A stretch of 64,000 nt of DNA from Streptomyces capillispiralis (GTDB taxonomy: Bacteria > Actinomycetota > Actinomycetes > Streptomycetales > Streptomycetaceae): contig NZ_VIWV01000001.1 of the NCBI RefSeq assembly GCF_007829875.1, positions 5,364,501-5,428,500 on the forward strand, in the 5' to 3' direction. The position numbers were made by a program, and so were the translations under genes. Positions 50,431 through 58,804 of this stretch are shown in pieces; the stretch's first letter is position 1; every line of letters starts with the position of its first letter. The notes under the pieces were generated by a model. The model searched no databases. It was not told the origin of the DNA and saw only the letters and a program-made list of their open reading frames with translations.

Positions 50431-51566
50431 CGGACGGCCTCGCGGGCCACGGCCCGGAACTCCCGTACCGTCCGGTCCCACCGGAACCGCGCCGCGTGCT
50501 CCCGCGCGGCCCGGCCCATCGACTCCCGCCGCCCGGCGGAGAGCGCCAGCGCGCACCAGGCGGCCGCGAACGACGACTCCCCCCGGGCCAGCACCCCCGT
50601 CTCGCCGTCCCGCACGGAGTCCCGCAGCCCGGGCACGTCGAAGGCGACCGCCGGGGTGCCGCGCGCGGCGGCCTCGGTGACCACCAGGCCCCAGCCCTCC
50701 ACCGCCGAGGGGTGCAGCAGCAGCCAGGCCCCGCACAGCAGCCGGTGCTTCTCCGCCTCGGAGACATGCCCGGCGAACTCGACGCCCGGACCGGCCAGCC
50801 GCTCCAGCCGCGCGCGTTCCGGCCCGTCGCCGACGATCACCAGCCGGCCGCCGGTGACCGGCCGCACCCGCTCCCACAGGCGCAGCAGCAGATCGATCCG
50901 CTTGTACTCCACGAGCCGGCCCACCGCCACGAACAGCGGCCGCGGGGACCGCTCGGCGCGCGGCCCGGGATCCGCCACACCGTTGTGCACGATCCGGATC
51001 CGCTCCCGCGGTACGCCGATGCCCTGCAGCGCGTGCGCCGTCGACGGGGACACGGCGACGACCGGCCCGCGCTGCCGCGCACCGGTGAGCGCCCAGTGCT
51101 CCAGTCTTCGCCCGACCCGCGCGGCCGGGGCCAGCGGACCGCCGAAGCGCATCCCCCACAGGTCGGTGTGCACGTGGTTGACCAGGCACAGCGTGGGTCC
51201 GTGGTGCCACAGCGGCGCCAGGTAGGGCACGCCGTTGCACACCTCGACCAGCAGGTCGCAGTCCCCGACCTGGCGGGCGAAGGCGGACCGGGCGCGCAGG
51301 TAGTGGCCGTACGCCCCGCCCGCCGACACCACCCGGTAGTCACGGAAGGCCGCGGGGCCTCCGCACAGCAGGGTGACCTGGTGGCCCAGGCGGGTCAGGC
51401 CGTCGGCGAGCCGGTCCACGAGCAGTTCGGAACCGCCGGCCGACGGGTTGCCCAGGTCGCGGTGGGCGAGGAAGACGATCCGGCGCGGATGCGGGGGGAG
51501 CGCCGGAGGGGACTGCGGCGCGCCGGGGGGCGCGCTGCGCAGGGAGGACGGCACGTGCTGGGGCAT
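50427..51566 (-). CDS. GT4-family glycosyltransferase
   Basis: A 379-aa retaining glycosyltransferase of the GT-B fold. The N-terminal half has the GGSELLVDRLADGLTRLGHQ acceptor-side loop. The C-terminal donor half has FVAVGRLVEYKRIDLLLRLW, VGDGPERARLERLA and the EGWGLVVTEAAARGTPAVAF segment with the conserved E(x7)E pair. ATG at 51566 has GGAG 5 nt upstream. It is the first gene of the nine-gene operon and would transfer a nucleotide-activated sugar to a lipid or glycan acceptor in the cytoplasm. Donor sugar unknown. Confidence 0.88.
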   Translation of the reverse strand: MPQHVPSSLRSAPPGAPQSPPALPPHPRRIVFLAHRDLGNPSAGGSELLVDRLADGLTRLGHQVTLLCGGPAAFRDYRVVSAGGAYGHYLRARSAFARQVGDCDLLVEVCNGVPYLAPLWHHGPTLCLVNHVHTDLWGMRFGGPLAPAARVGRRLEHWALTGARQRGPVVAVSPSTAHALQGIGVPRERIRIVHNGVADPGPRAERSPRPLFVAVGRLVEYKRIDLLLRLWERVRPVTGGRLVIVGDGPERARLERLAGPGVEFAGHVSEAEKHRLLCGAWLLLHPSAVEGWGLVVTEAAARGTPAVAFDVPGLRDSVRDGETGVLARGESSFAAAWCALALSAGRRESMGRAAREHAARFRWDRTVREFRAVAREAVR

Positions 51567-51785
51567 CGGTGCTCCAACTCGTTCTCGGGGTGCGGAACTC
51601 GGTGTGGGGACAGCCGGGAGCCAGGGGGGTGGGGAGGGGAGTCCGGCTGTGGCGACTCCGGGAGGTTCCTGAGGGGAGGGTGTGGACGGGCTGTGGGGGT
51701 GGGGATTGGACAGTTTTCGCCCAGCCGTTCGCCACGGCTACTCACGGACGTGACAATTTCCGGCTTTGTTGGAGCTGACGTCACG
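51567..51785. other. promoter-containing gap upstream of the glycan operon
   Basis: 219 bp between two minus-strand genes. It should hold the operon promoter. A G-rich plus-strand tract (51600-51710) and a TGACGTCA palindrome near 51776 were noted, but no convincing -35/-10 pair. Confidence 0.4.
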
Positions 51786-52772
51786 TCATTTCGTGAGGGC
51801 CGGCCGGGGCGTACCGGACGTATCGGTGCCTTCCGGCGTCTTCCGCCCACGGGCTACCAGAACCCCGCCGATCACCGCGAGCAGTGCCCCCGCCGCGCCC
51901 GCCCCGGCCGGCAGCGTCTCGCCCACCAGCCGCAGCCGGGTGCTGTCGGCCTTCGCCTGCCGCACGGCCTCGCGCTGCGTCTCCGTCGTGAAGGCGATCC
52001 TCTCGGCGTCCAGCAGCACCGCCGCGTCCTTCGTCCCGCCCGGCGCCCGCAGGGTCTGCCGGGGGCCGGTCCGCGCGTACACCACCCGGCCGGTGCGCTG
52101 GTCCACGACCAGCTCCACGCCGTGGTTGGCGTACCACTCCTCGGCCAGCACCTGCGGCCGGTCCGGCCGGCCCACGAGACTGCCCGGCACCAGCCGGGTG
52201 CCGTTCTTCGTCGGCGGCACCGACCCGGTGAACCGGTAGCCGGTGTGGCCCTGCACCTTCGCCGTGCCCCGGTAGCGCAGCACCACCGTGTCGCCGAGGG
52301 TGTTGTCCCACCACTGGTAGGAGCGTTTGCGCACGTCGAACGGGAACTTCAGATAGGCCTCGCCCTCGATGCGCCGCGTCTCCTCGCAGCAGTGCACCGG
52401 CTCGGTCGTCCTGCGGTCCAGCACCCAGCGGTGCGGGGTGAAGGCCAGCGCGTCGTGCGGGTCGGCGGCCGGCAGCGACGCGTCCGTGTCGACGGACGTC
52501 GTCACGTCCCAGACCGCGTTGCCGCTGCGCTCGCTGTCCTCGACGTCGCCGCGCACCCGCTGGGTGATGGTGATGTTCCGGTCGGGCACGGTCTCCACCC
52601 GTTCGAGGTCGAAGACGCTGCCCCGGCCGGTGTAGACGGCGGTGGTGTCGATGTCGATCGGGTTCACCGCGGCCCGCGGGTGCACGTACCAGGCGAGCAG
52701 CGGTGCCAGTACCAGCAGGAACGTGCCGAGACCCAGCAGGACCAGGGAGAAGGGGGAAGCTGTACGGCGCAT
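51786..52772 (-). CDS. DUF3068/PorA-family membrane-anchored protein
   Basis: A 328-aa protein. A membrane helix at residues 8-30 is followed by a large extracytoplasmic domain with conserved blocks (DLERVETVPDRNITITQRV, VHCCEETRRIEGEAYLKFPF, YQWWDNTLGDTVVLRYRG) and a second helix near residues 275-300 ending in a basic tail. This is the DUF3068 layout annotated as PorA family in actinobacteria; a pore function is not established for Streptomyces. ATG at 52772 follows GGAG. A strong consensus promoter lies about 90 bp upstream. It is adjacent to the glycan operon and may act on the cell envelope. Confidence 0.82.
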   Translation of the reverse strand: MRRTASPFSLVLLGLGTFLLVLAPLLAWYVHPRAAVNPIDIDTTAVYTGRGSVFDLERVETVPDRNITITQRVRGDVEDSERSGNAVWDVTTSVDTDASLPAADPHDALAFTPHRWVLDRRTTEPVHCCEETRRIEGEAYLKFPFDVRKRSYQWWDNTLGDTVVLRYRGTAKVQGHTGYRFTGSVPPTKNGTRLVPGSLVGRPDRPQVLAEEWYANHGVELVVDQRTGRVVYARTGPRQTLRAPGGTKDAAVLLDAERIAFTTETQREAVRQAKADSTRLRLVGETLPAGAGAAGALLAVIGGVLVARGRKTPEGTDTSGTPRPALTK

Positions 52773-52869
52773 CCGGGCACTCCAGAGGGACGGGACGGCG
52801 CGGGCCCGGACGGCCGGCGCCGTGAGCGAAGGTGCGCGTGCGGGAGTTCCCCACCCCCTGAGGCCGGGA

Positions 52870-52898
52870 ACGGTAGGCGCCTCTTGACGGGGTGTCAA
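52870..52898 (-). promoter_or_regulatory. strong sigma-70-type promoter of the DUF3068 gene
   Basis: On the minus strand TTGACA (52893-52898) and TACCGT (52870-52875) are separated by 17 bp. The -35 lies within the palindrome TTGAC-N5-GTCAA (52884-52898), and a second palindrome GTGTCGACAC (52903-52912) sits just upstream. Transcription would start near 52863, giving a leader of about 90 nt. Confidence 0.7.
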
Positions 52899-52987
52899 TG
52901 TCGTGTCGACACTGTGGACACGCCCTGTGGGGTGGTCGGTCGGTACGCGGGGGTGGGGAACCTCCCGACAGAGAGGCTGACCCTGCG

Positions 52988-53140
52988 ATGTCCAGACTGC
53001 TCGCCGCCGCCCTGACGGTCGCGCTCGCCGCGGCCCTCGCCGTGGGCGCCGCCCTCGGTGTCGTGGCCCTGCTCGAAGCCCGGCCCGACCAGCCCGGCAC
53101 CCCGCTGATCACCTACGAGCGGGCCGGCCGGGGGAGTTGA
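52988..53140 (+). CDS. 50-aa single-pass membrane protein
   Basis: A tiny protein with one hydrophobic helix (residues 4-29, LLAAALTVALAAALAVGAAL region) and a short extracytoplasmic tail PDQPGTPLITYERAGRGS. Length and pattern resemble DUF2613-type small secreted or membrane proteins. ATG at 52988 has a GAGAGG about 11 nt upstream. It ends 3 bp before the PucR-type regulator gene, so the two are almost certainly co-transcribed and might be functionally linked. No function is known. Confidence 0.6.
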   Translation: MSRLLAAALTVALAAALAVGAALGVVALLEARPDQPGTPLITYERAGRGS

Positions 53141-53143
53141 CCC

Positions 53144-54391
53144 GTGACGGCGTCCCGCACCCTCACGGCCCGCTCCGCCTGGCACGACGTACCGCGCCCC
53201 CAGGTGCGCCGGTTCGCCGAGATCGCCCTCGCCGAGGCGCCCGCGCTCGCCGAGGAGATCATGAGCGAGATCCAGCGCGAGTACCCGCACCTGCCCCTCG
53301 TCCTGGACGACTCCGGCGAGCCCATGGCCCTGGTCGGCATCCGGCGCGCCATCGAGGCCTTCGTCCGGCACCTGGAGCTCGCGGACCACTCGGCGGGCCG
53401 ACCGACCGTCCCGCCGGACGTCTTCCAGGAGTTCGGGCGCGGCGAGGGCCTGCACGGCCGGTCGCTGGACTCGCTCCAGGCGATCTACCGCATGGGCGTC
53501 CGCCTCGCCTGGCGCTGCTTCGCCGACATCGGCCAGCGCGTCGACATCCCGCCCCCCGCCATGTACGAACTGGTCGACGCCGGCTACGAGTACCTGGACG
53601 GCCTGGTCGACCAGTCGGTGCGCGGCTACGCCGAGGCCGCCGCCCGCCAGGCCGGCGAACGGCTGCGGCTTCAGCGCCGGCTGATGGAACTGCTGCTCAC
53701 CGAGCACCACCGGGGCGACCCGGCCGACGCCCTCGCCGAGCGGGCCGCCCGGATCGGCTGGCCGCTGCCGGAGCGGGTCGCGGTGGGCGTGCTGCTGCGC
53801 CCGGCGCGGGAGGCGGTGGCGCCCGCGGTGGGGCAGGAGGTGCTGCTCGACATGGAGTACGAGCAGCCCCGCATGGTGGTGCCCGAACCGGACGCGGCGG
53901 GCCGCCCCGAACTGCTGCACCGCGCGCTCACCGGCTGGTCCGGGGCGATCGGACCGCCGGTGCCGCTCGCCGACGCGGCGAAGTCGCTGCGCTGGGCGGA
54001 GGCGGCGGTCCGGCTGACGCAGCGGGACCTGCTGCCGGCCGGTGAGGTGCTGCACTGCACCGAGCACACCGAGGCGCTGGTGCTGCTCCAGCCCGAGGAG
54101 CTGATCGACGACCTCGCGCTGCGCTGCCTCGCCCCGCTGACCCACTGCGGTCCGGCGCACGGCCGGCGGCTCGCGGAGACGTTACTGGCCTGGCTGGAGA
54201 CCCGGGGCGGGGCGCCGGAGGTCGCGGCCCGGCTGGGCGTCCACCCGCAGACCGTCCGCTACCGTCTGCGCCAGATCCGCGAGCTGTGGGGCGACGGGAT
54301 CGACGACCCGGACCGCCGCTTCGCACTGGAACTGGTCCTCAGGGCCCAGCGGCTCCGCGGCGAACTGGGGGACCCCCGCTCCCGGCGGTGA
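53144..54391 (+). CDS. PucR/CdaR-type helix-turn-helix transcriptional regulator
   Basis: A 415-aa cytoplasmic regulator. Residues 20-170 are an all-helical region (RAIEAFVRHLELADHSAG, LQAIYRMGVRLAWRCF) found in Streptomyces PucR-like proteins. A GGDEF-like middle domain spans about 195-310. The C-terminal HTH_30 domain (LLAWLETRGGAPEVAARLG, HPQTVRYRLRQIRELWG) binds DNA. GTG at 53144 follows GGGGAG. PucR relatives respond to metabolites such as purines, sugar acids or proline; the ligand here is unknown. A GC hairpin terminator follows the stop at once. Confidence 0.85.
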   Translation: MTASRTLTARSAWHDVPRPQVRRFAEIALAEAPALAEEIMSEIQREYPHLPLVLDDSGEPMALVGIRRAIEAFVRHLELADHSAGRPTVPPDVFQEFGRGEGLHGRSLDSLQAIYRMGVRLAWRCFADIGQRVDIPPPAMYELVDAGYEYLDGLVDQSVRGYAEAAARQAGERLRLQRRLMELLLTEHHRGDPADALAERAARIGWPLPERVAVGVLLRPAREAVAPAVGQEVLLDMEYEQPRMVVPEPDAAGRPELLHRALTGWSGAIGPPVPLADAAKSLRWAEAAVRLTQRDLLPAGEVLHCTEHTEALVLLQPEELIDDLALRCLAPLTHCGPAHGRRLAETLLAWLETRGGAPEVAARLGVHPQTVRYRLRQIRELWGDGIDDPDRRFALELVLRAQRLRGELGDPRSRR

Positions 54392-54392
54392 G

Positions 54393-54417
54393 CCCGGCCG
54401 CGGGCGGGGCGGCCGGG
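54393..54417 (+). terminator. GC hairpin after the PucR-type gene
   Basis: CCCGGCCGC (54393-54401) pairs perfectly with GCGGCCGGG (54409-54417) around a 7-nt loop, starting 2 nt after the stop codon. No T tract follows, typical for Streptomyces terminators. Confidence 0.65.
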
Positions 54418-54472
54418 TCCGTGCCCGGTCGCGGTCCGCGCGGGTCGAGCGTGCCCCGGGGCATCCGGGCCA

Positions 54473-54501
54473 TTGCCCGGTACGGCCCGTATGGCTAGCC
54501 T
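54473..54501 (+). promoter_or_regulatory. promoter of the IclR-SMP-30 operon
   Basis: TTGCCC (54473-54478) and TAGCCT (54496-54501) are 17 bp apart. Transcription would start near 54508, giving a leader of about 72 nt that contains the imperfect palindrome GTTGAAATCTCGAAC (54525-54539), a possible site for the IclR product itself. Confidence 0.55.
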
Positions 54502-54579
54502 GTGTGTTCGCCATTCCGATCGCCTGTTGAAATCTCGAACGACCGCAGGCGCCTGAGACACATAGGGAGGGGGCCGGTC

Positions 54580-55353
54580 GTGGGACGCCTCGTACCAGCC
54601 GTGACCCGGGCTCTCGACATTCTCGAGCTCTTCCTCGACGGGGACGGCACGCTCTCCGCCCCCGACATCGTGCGCAGGCTCCAGCTGCCGCGCACCACCG
54701 TCCACGAGCTGGTGACCACGCTCGCCGCCCGGAAGTACATCGTCCCCGTGGCCGGCCAGCCCGGACGCTACCGGCTCGGCGTGCGCCCGTACCAGCTCGG
54801 CGCCCGCTACGCCGAGTACCTCGACCTCGCCGCCGAGGGCCAGCAGGTCGCCCGGTCCGTCGCCGAGACCTGCGACGAGACGGTGCACGTGGCGATCCTG
54901 GAGGACACCGACGTCATCTACATCGCCAAGGTCGACTCCACCCACGCGGTGCGCATGGTGTCGGCGGCCGGCCGCCGGCTGCCCGCCCACTGCACCTCCG
55001 TCGGCAAGATGCTGCTGGCCTCCCTCCCCGAGCCGGAGCTCACCGCGCGCATCCCCGACGACGCGGAGCTGGTCGCGATGACCCCCAACAGCATCACCGA
55101 CCCGGCCGCCCTGCGCGAGACCCTGACGGAGATCCGTGCCCGGGGCGTCGCCGTGGAGAGCCGCGAGTCCAACCCGGACGTCAGCTGTGTCGCCGCGCCG
55201 GTCCGCGACCGCACGGGACAGGTGGTCGCCGCGCTCTCCATCTCCGTACCGATGATCCGCTGGAGCGAGGAGCGCCTCGGCGAGCTGGAGGAGCTCGCCG
55301 TGAAGGGCGCCGCCGACCTGTCCGAGCGCCTGGGCCACCGGAGCATGGCATGA
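54580..55353 (+). CDS. IclR-family transcriptional regulator
   Basis: A 257-aa regulator. Residues 5-65 form the IclR winged helix (ALDILELFLDGDGTLSAPDI, LPRTTVHELVTTLAARKYI), and 80-250 the ligand domain with the conserved LPAHCTSVGKMLLASL and SCVAAPVRDRTGQVVAALSI segments. IclR proteins usually control neighbouring catabolic genes. GTG at 54580 is preferred because GGAGGGGG lies 6 nt upstream; an earlier GTG at 54502 overlaps the -10 region. Its stop shares ATGA with the SMP-30 lactonase gene, so a sugar acid or lactone is the likely inducer. Confidence 0.9.
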   Translation: MGRLVPAVTRALDILELFLDGDGTLSAPDIVRRLQLPRTTVHELVTTLAARKYIVPVAGQPGRYRLGVRPYQLGARYAEYLDLAAEGQQVARSVAETCDETVHVAILEDTDVIYIAKVDSTHAVRMVSAAGRRLPAHCTSVGKMLLASLPEPELTARIPDDAELVAMTPNSITDPAALRETLTEIRARGVAVESRESNPDVSCVAAPVRDRTGQVVAALSISVPMIRWSEERLGELEELAVKGAADLSERLGHRSMA

Positions 55354-56204
55354 CCCACACCTTCGACGTGGCCGTCCGCGCGGAAGCCGCCCTCGGAGAG
55401 GGCCCTACCTGGGACCCGGCCACCGGCCGCCTGCTGTGGATCGACATCCTCGGCTCCCGCGTCCACACCTACGACCCGGCCACCGGCCGGCGCACCCTGC
55501 GCCGCACCGGCCAGCACGTGGGCGCGGTCAAGCCCCGCGCGGGCGGCGGCCTCGTCCTCAACCTGCGGGACGGCATCGGCCTGCTCGACCCCGACGACAC
55601 CTTCCGCTGGCTGCACCGCGACCCCGTCCCCGGCCGCCGCGCCAACGACGCGGCCGTCGCCCGCGACGGCTCCCTGTGGGCGGGCACCATGCGCTACGAC
55701 GAGGCCCCCGGCGGCGGCACCCTCTCCCGCGTCACCGGCGACGGCTCGGTCCAGGTCCTCCTCGACGACGTGACGGTGAGCAACGGCACCGGCTGGAGCC
55801 CCGACGGCCGGCTGATGTACTACATCGACTCACCGACCCGCCGCGTCGACGTCTTCGACGTCGGCGCGGCGGACGGCCGGATCACCGGCCGCCGCTCCTG
55901 GGTCACGATCGAGGACGGCGCCGGCTTCCCCGACGGCCTCACGGTCGACGCCGAGGGCGGTGTCTGGGTGGCCCTGTGGGACGGCGGCGCGGTCCGCCGG
56001 TACACCCCCGACGGCGACCTGGACCGGGTGATCGAGCTGCCCGTCCCCCGCGTCACGGCCTGCGCCTTCGGCGGCCCGGACCTGACCGACCTGTACGTCA
56101 CCACGGCCCGCGTCGGCCTGACGGCACCCCACCCCCTCGCGGGCTCACTGCTGGTGGTGCCCGGGGCCGGCAAGGGCGTCGCCCAGCCCGCCTTCGCGGG
56201 CTGA
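55350..56204 (+). CDS. SMP-30/gluconolactonase-family protein
   Basis: A 284-aa six-bladed beta-propeller lactonase. Diagnostic elements are EAALGEGPTWDPATGRLLWI with the metal-binding Glu (E17), VPGRRANDAAVARDGSLWAG with Asn/Asp ligands, NGTGWSPDGRLMYYIDS and GFPDGLTVDAEGGVWVAL with the catalytic Asp region. These enzymes hydrolyse sugar lactones such as gluconolactone or related compounds. Translation is coupled to the IclR regulator (4-nt overlap), a pairing repeated in Streptomyces sugar-catabolic loci. The substrate is unknown. It is convergent with the FAD oxidoreductase. Confidence 0.9.
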   Translation: MTHTFDVAVRAEAALGEGPTWDPATGRLLWIDILGSRVHTYDPATGRRTLRRTGQHVGAVKPRAGGGLVLNLRDGIGLLDPDDTFRWLHRDPVPGRRANDAAVARDGSLWAGTMRYDEAPGGGTLSRVTGDGSVQVLLDDVTVSNGTGWSPDGRLMYYIDSPTRRVDVFDVGAADGRITGRRSWVTIEDGAGFPDGLTVDAEGGVWVALWDGGAVRRYTPDGDLDRVIELPVPRVTACAFGGPDLTDLYVTTARVGLTAPHPLAGSLLVVPGAGKGVAQPAFAG

Positions 56205-56220
56205 CCCGCCCCCGCCCCCG

Positions 56221-57624
56221 TCACACCCCCGTCCGGTCCAGGCCCCGCAGGACGGCACGTTCCCCCGGGGTCAGCGGGGGCTCGGTGGACGGGGGCAGGG
56301 GGGAACCGGCGAGGGCCGCCAGGACGGCGCCGGGGTGGAACATGCGGGTCGGGGGCGTGCGCAGGCTGGTGACGTCCCAGATCGCCGCGGCCGCCGCGTA
56401 CGAACCGGTGGCCGCCTTCATCATGCGGCGCGTGTAGGCCGTCAGGACGCGGTCGCCCGGCGTCGGGCGGCCGCCGCGCACCCCCGGGTAGAGGACGTCC
56501 TGGCTGACCGCCATGGACCACGCCCCGTCCGCCGAGCGCGCCGCGCCCCGCAGCACCCGCCGGGCGAGACCGGGCGCCCCGAGGGAGCCGGCCCGGTCCA
56601 GCTCCCGGCCGAGGACCCGCGCCCCGAACGCGGCCACCGACATGCCGTGCCCGTACGCCGGGTTGAACGTGGCCAGCGCGTCCCCGAGCACCACGAACCC
56701 CTCCGGCCAGCGCGGCAGCTTCTCCAGGTAGCGCCGCACATTGCTGGTCGACCGGCTCAGATGCACATCGGTGAGCGGCTCCGCGCCGGAGATCAGCCGC
56801 CCCACGATCGGGTCCGGCAGGGCGAGCGTGTACCGCAGGAAGCCCTCCGGGTCGGCCGGCGGCTCACCACCGCGCGAGCCCCCGCAGCTCACCAGCCAGC
56901 GGCCCCCCTCGATCGGCATGACCATCGCGCTCCGGGCCGGCCGGGACACATACGGATTGGCCTGCACGATCGTCAGCGGGAACCGTTCCGCGCCCTCCGG
57001 CACCCGGTACACCCGCGACGCGTTGACCAGCCCGGAGTCCACCGCCCGCTCCCGCACACCGGACAGTCCGAGCCCGTCCAGCCAGCTGACGACCCGCGTA
57101 CCGCGGCCGCTCGCGTCGACGACCAGGTCCGCCGCGAGGTCGGTGTCCCCGCCGGGCGCCGCGATCCGCACTCCCCGCACCCGCTCCGCGGACCCCGTCA
57201 GCCCCACCACCGCCGCCCTGCGGAAGCGCACCGGCGCCATGTCGCGCACCGCCGACCGCACCACCCAGTCCAGCAGCGCCCGGCTGCACGTCACCATGGA
57301 CGGGCCCTCGCGCCGCCACCGCCGCAGCCAGCCCTCGGGCGTGCGGGCCAGCATGCCCGAGCTGAGCGACACCTCGTGAGCCCCGGCGGCGAGCAGCCGC
57401 CGGCGCAGCCCGACGCCCGGCAGCAGCTCCTCCATGGCGTTCAGGCCGCCGGTCATCAGCAGATGGGCGTGCCGCCCCTGCGGCAGCCCCTTGCGGTGCT
57501 CCGGCCCGTCGGGCAGCTCGTCCCGGTCCAGCACGATCACCTCGTCCACCCCCGCGGTGGACAGCACGGCCGCGGCCAGCATGCCGGCCAGACCGGCACC
57601 GACGACGACAGCTCTACGCGACAT
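56221..57624 (-). CDS. FAD-dependent oxidoreductase (monooxygenase/reductase type)
   Basis: A 467-aa flavoprotein. The FAD dinucleotide fold AVVVGAGLAGMLAAAVLSTA starts at residue 5, followed by VIVLDRDELPDGPEHRKG and the HAHLLMTGGLNAMEEL motif, typical of a group of actinobacterial FAD enzymes related to squalene-epoxidase-like and halogenase-like proteins. The GD motif is GFVVLGDALATFNPAYGHGM. No tryptophan-halogenase WxWxIP motif is seen. It is the last of five minus-strand genes and its ATG overlaps the membrane-protein gene by 11 nt. Possibly it modifies a lipid or isoprenoid within the membrane-protein system (inference). Confidence 0.82.
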   Translation of the reverse strand: MSRRAVVVGAGLAGMLAAAVLSTAGVDEVIVLDRDELPDGPEHRKGLPQGRHAHLLMTGGLNAMEELLPGVGLRRRLLAAGAHEVSLSSGMLARTPEGWLRRWRREGPSMVTCSRALLDWVVRSAVRDMAPVRFRRAAVVGLTGSAERVRGVRIAAPGGDTDLAADLVVDASGRGTRVVSWLDGLGLSGVRERAVDSGLVNASRVYRVPEGAERFPLTIVQANPYVSRPARSAMVMPIEGGRWLVSCGGSRGGEPPADPEGFLRYTLALPDPIVGRLISGAEPLTDVHLSRSTSNVRRYLEKLPRWPEGFVVLGDALATFNPAYGHGMSVAAFGARVLGRELDRAGSLGAPGLARRVLRGAARSADGAWSMAVSQDVLYPGVRGGRPTPGDRVLTAYTRRMMKAATGSYAAAAAIWDVTSLRTPPTRMFHPGAVLAALAGSPLPPSTEPPLTPGERAVLRGLDRTGV

Positions 57625-58804
57625 GGGGCTCCTCGGGTTCGGCCAGGGACGGCGGGACCGCACCGCCGGGGGCGGCGGGCGGCGGGACAAGGGCCTGGGC
57701 CAGCTCCACCAGCCCGCCGGTGCCGGAGACCTCGGTGGCGTGCAGCCGGTAGGCGCCGGTGGGCTCGGGCGGTTCCTCGCGGGCGGCGGCCCGCCGCGCC
57801 GCGTCGGCGAGCATGGCCGCCTCCGCCGCGAGCCGCGCCTGGTGGGCGGAGCGGCCCTCGCGCAGGGCGGTGTCCCGCACCCGCTCACGGAGCCGGTGGT
57901 CGAAGTAGGGCGCCAGCGCGAGCAGCGCGTCGTGGATGGACACCTCACGCCACTGCAACCGGGCCTGCGGCAGCTGCCACCAGCCGGTCGGCGGCTTGGG
58001 CGCGGTGGACACCGACCGCACCAGCGACCACAGCGGGGCCAGCCGCCGGTAGTCGCCCAGTCCCCGCCACTGGGCGCGGGCGGAGGGCAGCAGCCTCGGC
58101 AGCACGAACCCGGCCGAACACAGCAGCGCGGCCAGCGACGCCATCGGCGGGGCGAGCGTGGTGGACAGGAAGTCGAGGTCGTGGCCCGTCCAGCGGGCCA
58201 CGATCGCCGTGTACTTGGCGAGCTGGAACCCCACCACGTCCAGCAGCGCCCCCAGCAGGATCAGCCGCAGCCCGGTCCGCAGCAGCCCGCCGACCTCGCG
58301 CCCCCACTTGACGCAGACGGCGCACATCACCAGCATCGCCGCGCTGTGCCCGACCAGGTACAGCAGGATCATCTCCCGCATGAACGGGGTGGTGGCGTAG
58401 TAGGTGTCGAGGTCGGTGAGCCGCTCGGTGTCCGCGTCGGCGAGGGAGAACAGCACGACGATGGCGACCACCAGCACGCCGTAGGCGGCCACGGCGCGCA
58501 GCACCAGGCGCCGCACCCGCGCCCGCGTACCGCCCCGCCAGTTGATCAGCAGCACCAGCACGGCGCAGCTGTACGCGGAGAGCATGCCGTACGTCAGCGG
58601 GGCCCCGAAGTTGGGGACGCCGGTCAGCTCGTTGACGGTGGCCAGGGTGGGCGGGGCGGCGCAGACGAAGACCAGCGCGCCGAGGACGATCGCCGCGCAG
58701 GTGGACAGGGTCAGCGGATTGCGCATGGCCCGGCGCGGACGGCGGAACAGCAGCACGGAGGTCATCCCGAACACGAAGGCCGCCAGGTACACGACGAGAC
58801 TCAT
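57614..58804 (-). CDS. MAB_1171c-family polytopic membrane protein, paralogue 1
   Basis: A 396-aa protein with about seven hydrophobic helices in residues 3-250 and a soluble C-terminal region (residues 255-396). It shares with the two neighbouring paralogues the signatures VNELTGVPNFGAPLTY, TDLDTYYATTPFM and ARWTGHDLDFLS. The family is annotated as putative transporter, but function is not established; the soluble tail has HDALLALAPYFDHRLRER and an Ala/Arg-rich helix. ATG at 58804 overlaps paralogue 2 by 4 nt; its TAG lies 11 nt inside the FAD oxidoreductase gene. Confidence 0.8.
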   Translation of the reverse strand: MSLVVYLAAFVFGMTSVLLFRRPRRAMRNPLTLSTCAAIVLGALVFVCAAPPTLATVNELTGVPNFGAPLTYGMLSAYSCAVLVLLINWRGGTRARVRRLVLRAVAAYGVLVVAIVVLFSLADADTERLTDLDTYYATTPFMREMILLYLVGHSAAMLVMCAVCVKWGREVGGLLRTGLRLILLGALLDVVGFQLAKYTAIVARWTGHDLDFLSTTLAPPMASLAALLCSAGFVLPRLLPSARAQWRGLGDYRRLAPLWSLVRSVSTAPKPPTGWWQLPQARLQWREVSIHDALLALAPYFDHRLRERVRDTALREGRSAHQARLAAEAAMLADAARRAAAREEPPEPTGAYRLHATEVSGTGGLVELAQALVPPPAAPGGAVPPSLAEPEEPHVA

